A stretch of DNA of 64,000 bases from positions 186,001 through 250,000 of the forward strand of contig CAOLHI010001654.1 in NCBI GenBank assembly GCA_948474755.1. The letters are read 5' to 3'. This DNA is from Ctenosaura bakeri. Lineage: Eukaryota > Chordata > Lepidosauria > Squamata > Iguanidae. Positions 32,380-44,604 of this stretch are shown here, in pieces. Position 1 is the first letter of the stretch, and each line of letters begins with the position of its first letter. Made by a program: the position numbers and the translations under genes. The notes under the pieces are model-generated. The model was not told where the DNA came from. It did no database searches and saw only the letters and a list, made by a program, of their open reading frames with translations.

Positions 32380-34065
32380 GGGGCATACGATCTTTGCCTC
32401 AGTTTTTTCCCAGAAGGATACAAGCACTCAACCCAGGGGAGGAAGCAGAGGAAATGAGGCACATAATAAGTAGAGAGGTGGTACAGGAATACCTGGCCAC
32501 ACTGGATGAATTCAAGTCTCCAGGGCCAGATGAATTGCATCCTAGGATATTAAAAGAGCTGGCAGAGGTCATTTCGGAACCACTTGCTATAATTTTTGAG
32601 AAATCATGGAGGACAGGAGAAGTTCCAGCAGACTGGAAGAGAGCAAATGTTATCCCCATCTTCAAGAAGGGAAAAAAAGAGGACCCAAATAATTATCGCC
32701 CAGTCAGCCTGACATCAGTACCCGGACAGATCCTGGAGCAGATCATTAAGCAGTCAGTTTCTAATCATTTAGAAAGCAACGTGGTAATCACGAGAAGTCA
32801 ACATGGATTTCTCAAAAATAAGTCATGCCAGACTAATCTTATCTCTTTTTATGATAGAGTTACTAGCTTGATAGATGAAGGGAATGCTGTGGATGTAGCA
32901 TATCTCGATTTCAGTAAGGCCTTCGACAAAGTTCCCCATGACATTCTTGCAATGAAGCTAGTAAAATGTGGGCTGGACAGGGCTACTGTTAGTTGGATTT
33001 GTAATTGGTTGACCGACCGAACCCAAAGGGTGATCATGAATGGCTGCTTTTCATCCTGGAGAGAAGTGACTAGCAGGGTGCCACAGGATTCTGTCCTGGG
33101 TCCAGTGCTGTTCAATATTTTTATCAACGACTTGGATGAAGGAATAGAGGGCATGCTCATCAAATTTGCAGATGACACCAAATTGGGAGGGGTTGCTAAT
33201 ACGCCGGAGGACAGGATCAAAATCCAAAATGACCTGGATAGATTGGAGAGCTGGGCCAAGGCAAACAAAATGGAATTCAGCAGAGAGAAGTGTAAGGTCC
33301 TACACTTAGGTAGAAAAAATGGAATACAGAAATATAGGATGGGGGACACGTGGCTGGATAGCAGTACGTGTGAAAGGGATCTAGGAGTCTTCATAGACCA
33401 CAAGCTGAACATGAGTCAGCAGTGTGATGCGGCAGCCAAGAAAGCCAATGCAATTCTCGGCTGCATCAATAGGAGTATGGTGTCTAGATCGAGGGAGGTA
33501 CTGGTACCACTCTACTCTGCTTTGGTTAGACCTCATCTTGAATACTGTGTCCAGTTCTGGGCACCCCAATTCAAGAAGGATATTGACAAGCTGGAGCAAG
33601 TCCAGAGGAGGGCGACCAAAATGGTGAGAGGCCTGGAAGCCATGCCCTATGAGGATAGACTTAGAGAGCTGGGTATGTTTAGTCTGCAGAAGAGAAGGTT
33701 AAGAGGGGACATGATAGCCATGTATAAATATTTGAAGGGATGCCACGTAGAGGAGGGAGAGGGCTTGTTTTCTGCTGCTCCAGAGACCAGGACAAGGAGC
33801 AATGGATTCAAGCTGCAGGAAAGGAGATTCCACCTGAACCTCAGGAAGAACTTCCTGACAGTCAGGGCTGTCCGGCAATGGAATCTGCTGCCTCGGAGTG
33901 TAGTGGAGTCTCCTTCCTTGGAGGTTTTTAAGCAGAGGCTTGATGGCCCTCTGTCGGGAGTGCTTTGAGGGTGTTCCTGCATGGCAGGGGGTTGGACTGG
34001 ATGGCCTGTGTGGTCTCTTCCAACTCTACATTTCTATGATTCTATGATTCTGTGATTCTATCTTA
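32380..34065 (+). mobile_element. CR1 LINE, 5'-truncated, with an open RT frame
   Basis: It ends in the diagnostic CR1 octamer repeat 'atgattctatgattctg' at about 34030-34060. The reading frame (to 33968) covers [55 protein letters not shown], the catalytic FADDTKLGG (about 33165), and the CR1 C-terminal [18 protein letters not shown] and [20 protein letters not shown]. No stop interrupts about 520 LINE codons, so insertion is recent on this locus's scale. One conserved VPQGSVLGP motif reads VPQDSVLGP. The 5' half of ORF2 (endonuclease) is absent. Confidence 0.92.
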
Positions 34066-34409
34066 GTGTGTTTAGTGGTTCTTCCTTTTCAGTTGGACAT
34101 GTTATGTTTTAATCTGGTATTATGAAAATCTTTGACATCTGTAGATACACATGGTATTTTAAATTATATTCTGCTGGGAATTTGCAGGGGCAACATTGTT
34201 GCAGCCTGTGTGTTTTTACCATTGCAAAAAATAGTTGGAAAAAGTTTAGAAAGATAAACATTCTGATCTTTCTATGTATGAATATGTATTTTCAAGAAAA
34301 TGTATTTTTGGAGATGCAGGCCGGAATCCTGTTGAGCAGTTACAAATCTCTAACCTAGTTGTACACCTGTGACCGTTTCATATTTGTGGTTCTTATGTAT
34401 CCCTCACTT

Positions 34410-36335
34410 TAGCAATTTTTAATCTGTGGCCTGAAGACCCTCCAGGGGGCCACTATATCCTCACAGGGCCTCCATAGGTGCCTTGGCCAATCAGATTTAT
34501 AAGCAGCAGGACAGTTCCCACCTTTAGTGCTGCTGCAGCCAATGGCAATTCAGGGATGAGACTTCTGCCTGAAATGGAGCGGGTGGACTGGGCAGGCTTT
34601 GTGGGTAAGAGAGAGAGAAAGTGGGAGGAACAGGGATGGGATGGAGGCAGGTTGCAGAGCTCCTGCGATTTAGGGAGGAATGAGGCAGAGGCTGTTGTGC
34701 TACCTGGCCTGGGATCTTCCCCAGGCAGGGCAAGAGCAAGCAGGCTGCATCCTCATGATGGGCTTGGCAGAAAGAGCTGGCAGAGGGTACAAGGATACGT
34801 ACCAGGCTGCCAGCTCTAGATTGAGAAATATGGAAGGAGGGACACCGTTGTCAGTAGTGAGGGTGCTTTGTAGTCAAGAGTTGGTGGGTGAGTGGGTGGT
34901 GGTGCATGTGGGGAGGGAGGAGTTGCCTGAAGGCCATGAGGCAAAGGGTAGGGAGGCAAGAAGGAAGGACTCCCCTTCCTCCTCCCTTATGAACACTCCC
35001 AGGCCACCCTGCTGCCACTGCTGCTGCTTTCTACCCCCAGGGAAGAGAAGTCGGAGAGCATGGAGGGTCCCCACTGTGTCTGAAAAAGTGCTGGGGGCAG
35101 CAGCAAGTGCTGGGGGTCTTCTCATTGGGGGAGTGAGAGTTTCTTGAAAAGTGTGTGGAGGGCAAGCAAGCTGGCTCCCGAAGACCATTTGGGGGGTAGT
35201 GGAGTGACATAGTATGTGGGGAAGAGGAACAGGAGATTGACTGGGGACAAGAGGGCAAGTGGGGAGAACTCTTCCTAAAGGTGGAAGTTTTGGCCAGGGA
35301 GAGGCTGGTGACATCTATGTCGAGCTGAGAGACTGCTTTGCAGGGTTTCCCTGGATGTCTTCCTAAGGCAGAAAGCAAGCAGTGCAGGCCCTGACAGGCC
35401 AGGTCTGGGTAAGGTGGACTTGGGAGAAAAGAGCCTTTAAAGGTGTGTTTGGAGAGAGCGGAGAAAGCTCCATGCAAATCTGAAGATGAAACTGGTATTT
35501 ATTATAAAGGCAGAATTGTTAGTTTTTGGAGTGGGGGGGTCTGCCTCTTTCGTCACCTGCCCCCTGGGATTGGAGAAAGGCTGTGATGAATGGTTTCAGC
35601 ACAGCCAGGATACCCCCCACCTCCTTTTACTGATAGAGCTGTCGTTGGCAACGGGGGACCAGTGTGTCTGCCTGGCTGGGAACACTGCCTTTAACATAAA
35701 AAGTATCTCAGAAAAAGTTACCACTGTCCCCCTCCCCACGGCAAATTACTTGGCTTGTCTGTGCTCACTGTGTTTGCCATCATCTGCAGTTTCTTGCATT
35801 AATCAAATGCATGTCTTGTGCTGAAGCGTCCTAAAGTTCTTTGGGAGGGTGTTGGTCCCATTTGAAGAGGCTGCCATTGTTGTTGCAGACAAGCATTGCT
35901 TAGTAGTTGTTCAGCACTACCCCATTGCGCTGCCAGCATATTTGGTAGAAACAATCTGAGTTATGAGTTGAAGCAGAGCATGTAATGATATATCCTGTAA
36001 GTGAACTGCAGCACCAGCCTTCTCATTAATCTAAATTCACAAGTAATGGTAGGTCATGGTCCGCTGTTCAGGTATATGATGATGATGAAGAAGAAGAAGA
36101 AGAAGAAGAAGAAGAAGAAGAAGAAGAAGAAGAAGAAGAAGAAGAGAGAAGAAGAAGAATGGAATCATTCAAATAAAAATATGAGTATGTGAATTCACTT
36201 ATTTCTCCCTTCTCTCCAGATCTGAAGACTTTTGATGAGCATCTTTAGATAAATATTTGATGCACTTTATGATTTTAACTTGTGAATTAAATTTTGCAGG
36301 TCCACAGCAACACAAGAAAAGGTTAAGAACCACTG
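34410..36335. mobile_element. hAT-like DNA transposon, non-autonomous or decayed
   Basis: The right terminus GGTTAAGAACCACTG (36321-36335) is the classic hAT (Charlie-type) end. The left end TAGCAATTTTTAATCTG (34410-34426) aligns with its reverse complement at 11 of 17 positions, all differences being transitions. The flanks CCTCACTT and CCCTAGTT are a possible decayed 8-bp duplication. No transposase motif was found in between. It contains a purine-rich stretch and a GAA microsatellite. Confidence 0.6.
36087..36159 (+). repeat. (GAA)n microsatellite
   Basis: An almost uninterrupted run of about 24 AAG/GAA triplets preceded by (GAT)n and followed by 'gagagaagaagaag'. The poly-Lys reading frame across it is an artefact. 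Confidence 0.95.
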
Positions 36336-36343
36336 CCCTAGTT

Positions 36344-37682
36344 TATTAAGATGAGGATTAGATGTTCCAAGTGATTGTTCATTTGATGATAAACCATCTG
36401 TCAACCTTACTTAACAATCTCCAGTTTGCCCTTTATGTTGGGATTCATGTTGACTCTGTTTTACTGGGCAAAGGTGTGTTCCTGGCAGCCATTCTGCACT
36501 GGTCGCTGGGCTCCTAGAAAGCACATTAGGGTTTTGTTCTTTAGAAATGTCTTTTGCTTTTTACCTCAGACTCTCTTTTCCAAGGCTCACTTCTTCCCAA
36601 CACTACTGTCATTTGGCCATGCGTAAGCTCTGTCTCCTTTTCTTGGGTCATTGTCTGTCAAAACTGAGCATGAAACAGCATTTCTCAGTGATTATTTACT
36701 ATTGATGATTTCTTCCTGTAACAGTGAAGAAATTTAATGGGTGCTCATCTTCTGAAGCAAGGAAATTTCTAGACTTGTTTACTAAATAGGTTTTTTCTCC
36801 TGCAACACTGTTTTGTAAACAGTCGTACATCTGGGGGTGCTTCAAACCTTGTAATAAGATAAACCTTTTGTTGTTGTTGTTCATATCTTAAATCCTGATG
36901 AGAAAAGACTATGCAAAATATTTTTTTCAAAAAGTTTGGTCGTTACCAGGCCCACATTAAGAAATGTAACCTTCTGTAACCTGCCAGCTTTCAAATATCA
37001 AGGCACTCATAAATGTAATTGTAAATATAAACATAAATACAATTTCATCAATGTTATTGGCCTCTGGAATTACTTTATCTGCTAAATGCAGAAAGTGAAT
37101 GTTATGTTGTAAATAGGAGAGTGCTTTTTGTGTTTTGGGAAAAAAATGAAAACATTTAGAACCATTTCCCTTTTGTGAGATGTTGATTTGAGTCCTCCTT
37201 GATTTGGGTTGATTTTATTATCACTAGGCTTGCCTCCCATGGATCATGGGTCTTCTGTTACATCTGCAGTTACACATTGGCTGAGATCCTACATCACAGA
37301 TGTAGTTACTAATCTGTAACTAGGTATCATCCCTTCACCCAACCCCACCTTCACCTGTTTTAACAGTCAGCAGCTAGACTGAGCAACGTTCGTTCTGCTG
37401 GTGGTGGGAGTGCAGCAGAATTATGTTTCCAGCCCCCTCCCACCAGTGATCTCTGGTGTGAGAAGGAGTTGTGATAAGGACCCTCTCTCCAGTATTGTTA
37501 CACCAGAGATCACTAGCAGTAGAGTTAGAAATGCCAACCTGCTGTGCCCCCCAGACTCCACTGCTCCATGCAGTTGCTGGCTATTAAGGTAGATGGAAGG
37601 ATTTGCAGTAGTGGCAATGATGCCACAACTGTAAACATGAATACCGAGCAGTTACAAACAAACAGGTCTAGCTTGTGCATTT
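36344..37682. other. Intergenic stretch with one perfect inverted repeat
   Basis: No gene is recognised. A perfect 15-bp inverted repeat AGTGATCTCTGGTGT / ACACCAGAGATCACT lies at 37445-37459 and 37500-37514 (40-nt spacer); it may be the core of an unidentified MITE. Otherwise AT-rich. Confidence 0.5.
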
Positions 37683-37897
37683 GTGTGTATGTGCCTTCAA
37701 GTCACCTTTCAACTTGTGGTGACCCCATGAATTTCATACGGTTTTCTTAGGCAAGCAATACTCAGAAGTGGTTATGCCAGTTTCTTCCTCTAAAATATAG
37801 CCTACAGCACCAGGCGGCCTCTCATCTAAGTATTAACCAGGGCTAGCCCTGCTTAGCTTCCAAGATCAGACAGGATCTAGTTCCTTTAGGGCATTTA
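37683..37897 (-). mobile_element. 5S rRNA-derived SINE with Sauria/RTE-type tail
   Basis: On the minus strand the head matches 5S rRNA: the complement of 'agcctacagcacc', 'ggcggcctctcatctaagta', 'ttaaccagggctagccctgc' and 'ttagcttccaagatcagaca' covers most of the 5S gene including its internal promoter region. The rest reads, on plus, 'gtgccttcaagtcacc' and 'aacttgtggtgaccccatga', the complement of the Sauria-SINE/Bov-B-like tail. This matches the class known as 5S-Sauria-RTE SINEs. Numerous mismatches to 5S rRNA show it is a retroposon, not a 5S gene. Confidence 0.85.
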
Positions 37898-38928
37898 GGT
37901 CTAGCTTGCTCATTCATAACTCTTCAGTAGGGTGCCATCCATTGATTCACTTGAGGAACAGATAGACCTAAATCACTTTGAACTACAAATACCTTTGAGC
38001 TACAAATACCTTGAATTTCTTTCATGTCTGCTCAATTGATTTTAAAGGTTTTTTGATGAATCTACTAACAATTTTAAAATTTTCTGAAAGTTACTTTTAT
38101 TGTTTTTTTAAAAAAACCTTAGGAGTTTTGATGTTTTTACTTTTTTCTACAATATGTCTTATTAGATTTTTTTTATATTGCACACTGCTATTACTGCCAG
38201 TGTTTGCAAGGTCCTCACTTACCACATCTTCACTCATATTAGAATACACACTGGTTTCTCACCTTTTTGATGTATTTGAGCCATATTTCAGCCATCTAAT
38301 TCTTTAACTCCCATACCTTAATTAATTAATTCAATACACTTCTGACATATTTTCTTTGAATCCAAATATCGTCAGAGAACCCATCTCTTTTAAGTCAGTG
38401 CATAGTTCTACATAGGGATTATTTCTTCAAAGATTAAGATATTTCTTGATTCTAGCTCAAGCACCTTTTCTTTATTTGGCAATTCTAAACCTTCTGAGCT
38501 CTTAATGTGAGTTATTTCACTTGCCAGGTTTATTGCCAGATTTAACCTAGAAGTGCAGTGAACTGACTGAAATAAACCATGTCTCTTCATCTGATGTATT
38601 AATGTCCTAATAGGTGGAGAAATATTGCACAGATGCCATATGCTGCTTCTTGATAAATATGATAATGCTTGAAAAATCTCTTAGCAGACACACAATTTTG
38701 TAGAGATCCCATAGAAATGGGAGACATTTGTAGTGATTTTTACTAAGTAGGCCTCTTGGCTCCTTTAATATGAAGGCTATTAAATTAGAAGTTTTGACCG
38801 CGTAAGACTTTTAATGGTGAAGATAATTACAGAACTGTATTCCTCAAACATCACATAGCACGGTCAACAAGCAAAAAGCATCTTATCAATCAAGTGTTTT
38901 AAAAGTGCACAATATCTTCTTTGCATCT
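37898..38928 (-). other. PLA2G7: PLA2G7 3'UTR and downstream flank
   Basis: On the minus strand an AATAAA at 38476-38471, about 455 bases after the stop, is a plausible polyadenylation site. Another AATAAA overlaps the stop codon (38931-38926) and is probably too close to use. No other gene or clear repeat is seen; 38000-38330 is T-rich. Confidence 0.5.
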
Positions 38929-39041
38929 TTATTGCTGTGCTTCAGATGCCACTGGAGGCAAGTCAATATTGGTGCCCTGAATGACATTAAGCTCTTTGCC
39001 ATCTAAGAGAGGGTTCCACTGGTTAAAATTTTTCTTCAGGC
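38929..39041 (-). CDS. PLA2G7: PLA2G7 last coding exon (platelet-activating factor acetylhydrolase)
   Basis: The acceptor is 'attctacag' on the minus strand. The exon completes the split Gly codon from the previous exon and encodes LKKNFNQWNPLLDGKELNVI, then QGTNI and a divergent tail ending EAQQ and TAA. The human counterpart reads LKKDFDQWDCLIEG...NLIPGTNI. The tail after GTNI is variable in the family and slightly shorter here than in human. This is the 3' end of the gene. Confidence 0.93.
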
Positions 39042-39204
39042 CTGTAGAATATAAATGCAAATCAAATGAGAACATAACAAAATCCAGTAACAACAACAAA
39101 TCATAAATGGAATGCAATGTATATATTTTTTCATGATTAAAATGTTATGCAACAGTTAACCACACAAAGGACAAATACTGTCCTTTACCTGAAGTCTGAA
39201 TCAT

Positions 39205-39252
39205 AGCGGGGAGGGAGAGAGGGAGATTGAGAGAGAGAAAGAGAGAGAGAGA
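39205..39252. repeat. (GA)n-rich simple repeat
   Basis: Alternating GA/GAGG sequence in PLA2G7 intron 11. Confidence 0.8.
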
Positions 39253-39299
39253 TTCTTTATGTGCATGTCTTGGCCAAATGTTAAACTGAGCTGACTGCA

Positions 39300-41550
39300 G
39301 TGAGAATATGTTAGGTAGTCAAATTTCAGGTATTTATACTGAAAACAGGAGTCCAAATTGGTTAGGTTTGGTGGTTTTTTCAAACATTCTAAGGAATTTT
39401 GGAGCAAGACAAGTTCCCATCTGCCTAAAAGAGGCTGTGATAAGCCCACTACTGAAAAAAAAAATTGCTGAACCTCACCATAATAGAGAATTAATCGCCA
39501 GTCTCCAATATCTCATTCTTGGGCAAGGTTTTAAACCATATTTTGGCCTTCCAGCTCCAAGGTTTCCTGGAATAAATAGATTATCTAGATCTATTTCAGT
39601 CTGACTTCAGGCCTGGGACAGAGACAGTTTTAGTCACCTTGTGGAACTAGAACTTGGAAACAGGGTAAGTGTGTCCCTGTTAGTTCTGCTGGACCTCTTA
39701 GTGGCTTTTGATATCATTGACTACGACATCCTTCTGCGCTGCCTTGGTGGCATGGGACTCAGAGGGCAAACTCAAAAAGTTGTGCTGGAGGATTCTTCCT
39801 TGATACCCTGGCTGTTGGCTGCAGAACTTGCCACCCCTCCCCCCAGCATGGTCTTCAACATATACATGAAACTGCTCAAAGGTCGGTGTCATCAGTATGC
39901 TGAAGACACCCAACTGATTCTCATTTCCATCTAATTTCAAGAAAGCTATTTCAGTACTAAACTAGTGGCTACTGTCAGTAATAAGGTGAATGAAGGTGAA
40001 CAAATTGCAGCTTAATTCAGACAAGAGAGAGATGCTTCCAGTCAGCTGAGACAAAGATTGGAGGATTGGGATGCATCCTGTGTGGAAAGGATTAAATTCC
40101 TCTTAAATCTCAGGTTCATAGCTTTGGAGTACTCCTGGATTCAGCCCTCAGCCCACACGCCCAGATTTCAGTGGTGGTCAGCAGTGCATTTGCAGTTAAA
40201 CTAGTGTGCCAACTTCACCTGTTCCTGGAAATTTCAGATCTGGCTATGATGACACACATCTTGCGTACTGTAACAAACTCTACTTGGGATAGGCTTTGGG
40301 AACAGTTCAGAAACCCCAATGGGTCCAAAATGTGCAGTCAGACTACTGACTGGGGCTGGTTACAGGGAACATATAACTTGCTGGTTGAAACAATTTCACT
40401 GACTACCAGTTCATTTCTGGGTTCAATTCCAAATGCTATTGTCATGTTACTTATTGTAGTGAGCCGGGCCTCTGCCACCAGGCACGCAGTTTTAAAATCC
40501 TTGCTAGCATCACGGCCAATATTAACAGCTGTCCAGTGGTGTGAAAGAGTTAACTTGTATTAATGACCTTGTTGGATATTTTTTTTGCAATAGCTTTGCA
40601 GTTTGTGGCTGGGAAAAGATTTGAAGGCTGGAAACTGACTTGGGGAGTGGATTTTTCTCTGTTACTAGCCTGCTTATACAGTTCTCAGAACTATGCAAGA
40701 TGAGATGGAACCTACTTGTATACTTTGATCTGTTTGTTTCTGCACTATAAAATCTTTGGAAATCCATTCTCCAAGGGAACTTTGGGGGAAGGTGCACCCT
40801 TGCCCCTTCATATATCCACTGACGAGGAATTTTACTATTGGCCAAGAAGTAGTCTAGGCAGAATTTGGGGACCCAATTCTACCACTGGCTGTGAGCTGTA
40901 CTGGCTCCCTCAACAAAAGGACTGGAATGCTTCTCTGTTGTGTACTATATGCTGCTTCACCTATTAGCAATAAAGTTTATGCTATAGCAGTAATGTGTAT
41001 TAGTGCTCAGCAGGGAAAGAACCTTTGGAGAGTTTCAGAACCACAACAAATTCCAGAAAAAAGCGCCTATATGGCTTAAGGCCAATCTATCTGAAAATCT
41101 GTATTTCCATATATGAGCTTATCCAAGTCAAAAGATCCTCAGGGGAGGGCTTTCTCTCAGTCTCACCATCATAGGCCTGACTGGTGAGAACATGGGAGAA
41201 CGCCTTTCTGATGGGGGTTCAGTGGCTGTGGAATTCTCTCCCATGGGAGGCTAGGCTAGCCCTCTCTTTGCTCTCCTTTGGCTGGCAGATTTTTTTAAAA
41301 AACTAGCATTACATGATCAATGTGTTGCATAGAAGGGTTTAGAAATTGGGGTATGCTGCATTTCTATCTTTATTGTTATGTCTTTAACTGATTTGTGCTG
41401 TTTTAAATTATGAGTGTTTTTACATGATAGATAACGTAATTGTTTTTTAAGTTCTGTACCATCAGATTTTTAGTTGTAACTTATTTTATTACAAACACCT
41501 TGAGTTCTTTCTAAGGAGAATGGCAGGATATAAATTAAATAAATAAATAT
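39300..41550 (+). mobile_element. L2-like LINE, degraded, in PLA2G7 intron 11 (antisense to the gene)
   Basis: Plus-strand motifs in order: VPICLKEAVISPLLKK (about 39415), LDLLVAFDIIDYDILLRCLG with GMGLRG (about 39690-39760), a QYAEDTQLILIS catalytic remnant (YADD changed to YAED, about 39895), and a 3' tail ending in 'aattaaataaataaatataa' at about 41535. Many frameshifts and stops; the copy is dead. Confidence 0.75.
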
Positions 41551-43239
41551 AAATAGGTTTGCTTGTGTGGAATGTCAGGAAGGGTAATGTAACAAAATGT
41601 CAACTAGTTGGAATTTGACGGTTCGAGAATCTGACCAGATAGAAGCAGATTTACAAGCAAGGCAGAATTTGAGTTTTAGAATTGGATAAAATCCTGAGAG
41701 AAAAGAAATTTCTTAAAATTTCTAAATGAATTAGATCAATGGTTCATCAGAATTCTGGGTTTTACTTATGCCTGCCTCACTAAAGTCTGGAATTTGATAC
41801 TTAATCAACATTACTTTTAATTCCTCTACAGTTTTCCCTTCACAAGTCAAGTTTAGTATATTGTACCTTTCACTCAGTGCCTCTTTCTTTAAAGCTCAAC
41901 TTTCTGTACGCACCATACATTCTCTTCTTCAATCTCACTTCTATATTTACTACCTTTTGGTTTGTGGTCTACCCTTTACTGTTTTGTATTACACACTTTG
42001 GCTGGTCTTTTGCTTGTATCATACACTTTGGTTCCCTTTTGGTTGCATCTCACTGTGTTTTCACTACTTGTGACTCTCCTGCCCCTTATTCCACCACTCT
42101 TCCTACCAGATGTAATGTTGTGCCTAAATTACTGCTGCGATAATACATGATTTTATTGCTTCTACAAACATTTGGCTGGAAATAGAGATGTATTTCAAGT
42201 GCTATGTCAACCCCACGCAACATATCAATGTGTACAGACTAAGAAAGGGATAGCAGTTCCTAAAGGATATACCATGGCTACCCATTTAAAAACATATCAT
42301 TTTATATCTTGCCTGCTTGTTGTAACATTTCTTGCAATGTCTTGAAGGACCAATTCTTATTTTTTTCAAATCGTGCAACTGAGCATAGTTTCAGGGTAAT
42401 TATTTACTGAAAAAGCATATACCACCATTCAACAAGGTTTCCAAGGTGCTTTACAAAAACATAAGATAAAACTAATGGATAAAATATAGTAAATTCAAAC
42501 GCAAAAGATACTTAAAAACTGGACGAATACACCTATTTTTACCCTTGGTGAGGGACCCAACCCTTTAGAAGTCTCTCTCTGTGAGAGCAGGAGTTACTTT
42601 AGGTACTGGGACTTTAAGTGGACTAAGTACACTCCTACACATGCCTATCATTACTGACTTAAATGGAGCTTAATTCCAGGAATATGTCCAAAAAACTGCA
42701 ATCTAAACTCCTTCTACATAAGGATATCCAGCAGAAAGGTGTTTACTGTAATACCTTTACACTGTGGAGTCAAAAACTTACACACTTTCTGCTTGGTAAG
42801 TAAGTGTTAGATATCTGAGAGATGGTGTACATATGTCACATGCTATTGGAGGACTTAACAAAAATAGTATTGCTGTGCTGAGGGATCTCCACCTCTGTCA
42901 TTACATTTAGAATTGCTTATGTGGATTGTCAGCGGGACATGGTATCTTTAAACTCAAGACTGTCAAAATCTGTTGTGATAAGCAATTCCAAGCCAATTAC
43001 GCATGGGGTGGGGGTCATTTGTCATAGTTTTGTGACAGCTTCCCTGTGGTAAATCCCCATCAGCCCATTAAAAAAACAAAACAAAACAAAACTTAGCTGG
43101 GTCTTCATAGCCACCAAGATAAAGTGGTATCACATAGTGAAATGCCGCTATGTAAAGACTTGATCTTTAAGATATTACCCACCCATACTTTGGATGATAT
43201 GGGCTATACATCAAATATAATAACAAGGTAGCAACTTAC
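41551..43239 (-). other. PLA2G7: PLA2G7 intron 11, remainder
   Basis: No exon is recognised. A short LINE-tail-like segment lies at about 42400-42545 ('aaggtgctttacaaaaacat'). ORFs near 41860-42150 show no family resemblance. A CAAAA-type simple repeat lies near 43072-43090. Confidence 0.5.
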
Positions 43240-43388
43240 CTAAATATTTCTCTAAGAAAGCTAACGATGCTTTGTTGCTAACATCAATGGCTATATTAGG
43301 GTCTACTTCTCCCTTCAGCCTAAATATTTTTCCAATAATATTGCCAACCAGGAATGTAAAGTCTGGAAAACTCTGATGTACCGAACCT
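43240..43388 (-). CDS. PLA2G7: PLA2G7 exon 11 (contains the catalytic His)
   Basis: The acceptor is 'tatttgcag' (ending 43389) and the donor GTAAGT begins at 43239. The 149-nt exon encodes GSVHQSFPDFTFLVGNIIGK and DPNIAIDVSNKASLAFLEKY, matching human GSVHQNFADFTF and SNKASLAFLQKH. The His of GSVHQ corresponds to catalytic His351 of human PAF-AH. It joins exon 10 in phase 2 (split Arg codon) and exon 12 in phase 1. Confidence 0.95.
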
Positions 43389-43924
43389 CTGCAAATAGCA
43401 AAGACATTGTTCCATTCTAGCATTGTCATGAAAGGATAAGTAAGGATAAGCAGCACAGTACAAAATTATGTTTTGTCATTAAAGTTTAAAAAAAAAGTTT
43501 AAAAAATAATTTTCCCCTATGGAGACAAAAAAAAAAAAAAAAAGCAAGCCAGGAAAAAACCCCCTCACAATTTGACTCAGAAGGTAAAACTGCTTCCTAG
43601 ACGTATTCATTCAGGATGACTAGCATTCTGCTATGGGTTTGTGCTAAAGCAGTACAATTTTAAATTCATTAGGATTCCAACCTAAAAAGTCTTGAGTAGA
43701 GCAATCTTGTAGCTTTTTAAGGTATCACATCTACATACGAAGGGCATAGCTGTAAAGGATGGACATTCTTGGGCTAGGATCTAATGGGTACAGGAAAGAA
43801 GAGGGAGGCTAGTATTTTCTTCTGGGTGCAGCTCCTCCAGAAACATACGGTATAAGGGCAGGTTGCTTACCTGTAACTGTGGTTCTTCGAGTTGTCACCT
43901 GTGCCCTCACACACTAGGAGGTTT

Positions 43925-43936
43925 CGCGCATGCGCA
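43925..43936. promoter_or_regulatory. NRF1-like site in DIRS terminus
   Basis: CGCGCATGCGCA fits the NRF1 consensus YGCGCAYGCGCR at every position. The same position carries CGCGCATGCGCG in copy 2 (49384-49395) and a one-mismatch version in copy 1 (31740-31751). Confidence 0.5.
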
Positions 43937-44125
43937 GTACCGTTCGGAAAGTTCTAGAGCTTAGTAGCTTGGCGGGAATCCCTCCCCCCTATCTGCACTG
44001 AGCATGCTCAGCCCGCCGAGCAACTGTCTCTTCTCAGTTCTGTAGTCCGCCAATAAGGGACCTGAGAAAGAGGGGACGGCTGGGCGGGTATGTGTAAGGG
44101 CACAGATGACCACTCGAAGAACTAC

Positions 44126-44604
44126 TGTAGCAGGGACCCCATATATAATTATAAAATATGGTTAAGTCTATAGAATGTTTGGAAAAGATTCTCCTGAAAG
44201 TGTACCAAATCAATGAAGCAGCAACTGGAGAGAGTTAGTCTAGCTTGCCTCGATATAGAAGCAGCTTAGAAGCAGCTCGGAAGTGGGTGAAATGTCAAGG
44301 TGCGGAATGCTAGCTTTGTCAGAAGCAGATAAGCACAGTTCCTGCATTATTAAGAAGAAGGGTCAGTGTAGCTTTCTAAAATGTCAACAAAGGGAGGAGA
44401 AATGTGCTGTGTTGCGAGATTCAAAAGGGGGCGGACTTGGGCGACTGAGAGAAATGAAACTTATGTGCTGCGTCTATAAAATAACTGTGTAACCTTGCTT
44501 CAGGGCTCTTGGTTTTTTTGGGGTGACCCAGCCTGAGCCCACGCGTTAAATAAACTACTCTTTTTCCAACTCTCTGGTCTCTTTATCTTTGAGTGCCTGC
44601 TATA
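44126..44604 (+). mobile_element. Solo LTR of an endogenous retrovirus-like element
   Basis: It starts TGTAGCAGG and ends CCTGCTATA, near-perfect short inverted ends, with CTAC duplicated on both sides (44122-44125 and 44605-44608). It contains a TATA-like 'tctataaaataac' (about 44473) and AATAAA (about 44549), followed by a T-rich region and 'gtctctttatctttgagtgc', the usual U3-R-U5 order on the plus strand. No internal retroviral genes flank it, so LTR-LTR recombination has removed them. It is antisense to PLA2G7. Confidence 0.8.

Noticed and set aside
32289..33968. 559-residue host gene
   Set aside because: All motifs are CR1 ORF2 and the frame is followed by the CR1 3' octamer repeat.
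36001..36192. ORF with a poly-Lys run
   Set aside because: It is a translation of the GAA microsatellite.
37800..37897. Functional 5S rRNA gene
   Set aside because: Too many substitutions and a missing block relative to 5S rRNA, plus an attached SINE tail; it is a retroposed SINE.
41861..42150. Overlapping hydrophobic ORFs in PLA2G7 intron 11
   Set aside because: Short, T-rich, no conserved motif and no splice context; likely chance.
44126..44604. Active promoter for PLA2G7 from the solo LTR
   Set aside because: The LTR points away from PLA2G7 (plus strand), so it cannot directly drive the gene; antisense transcription remains possible but unsupported.
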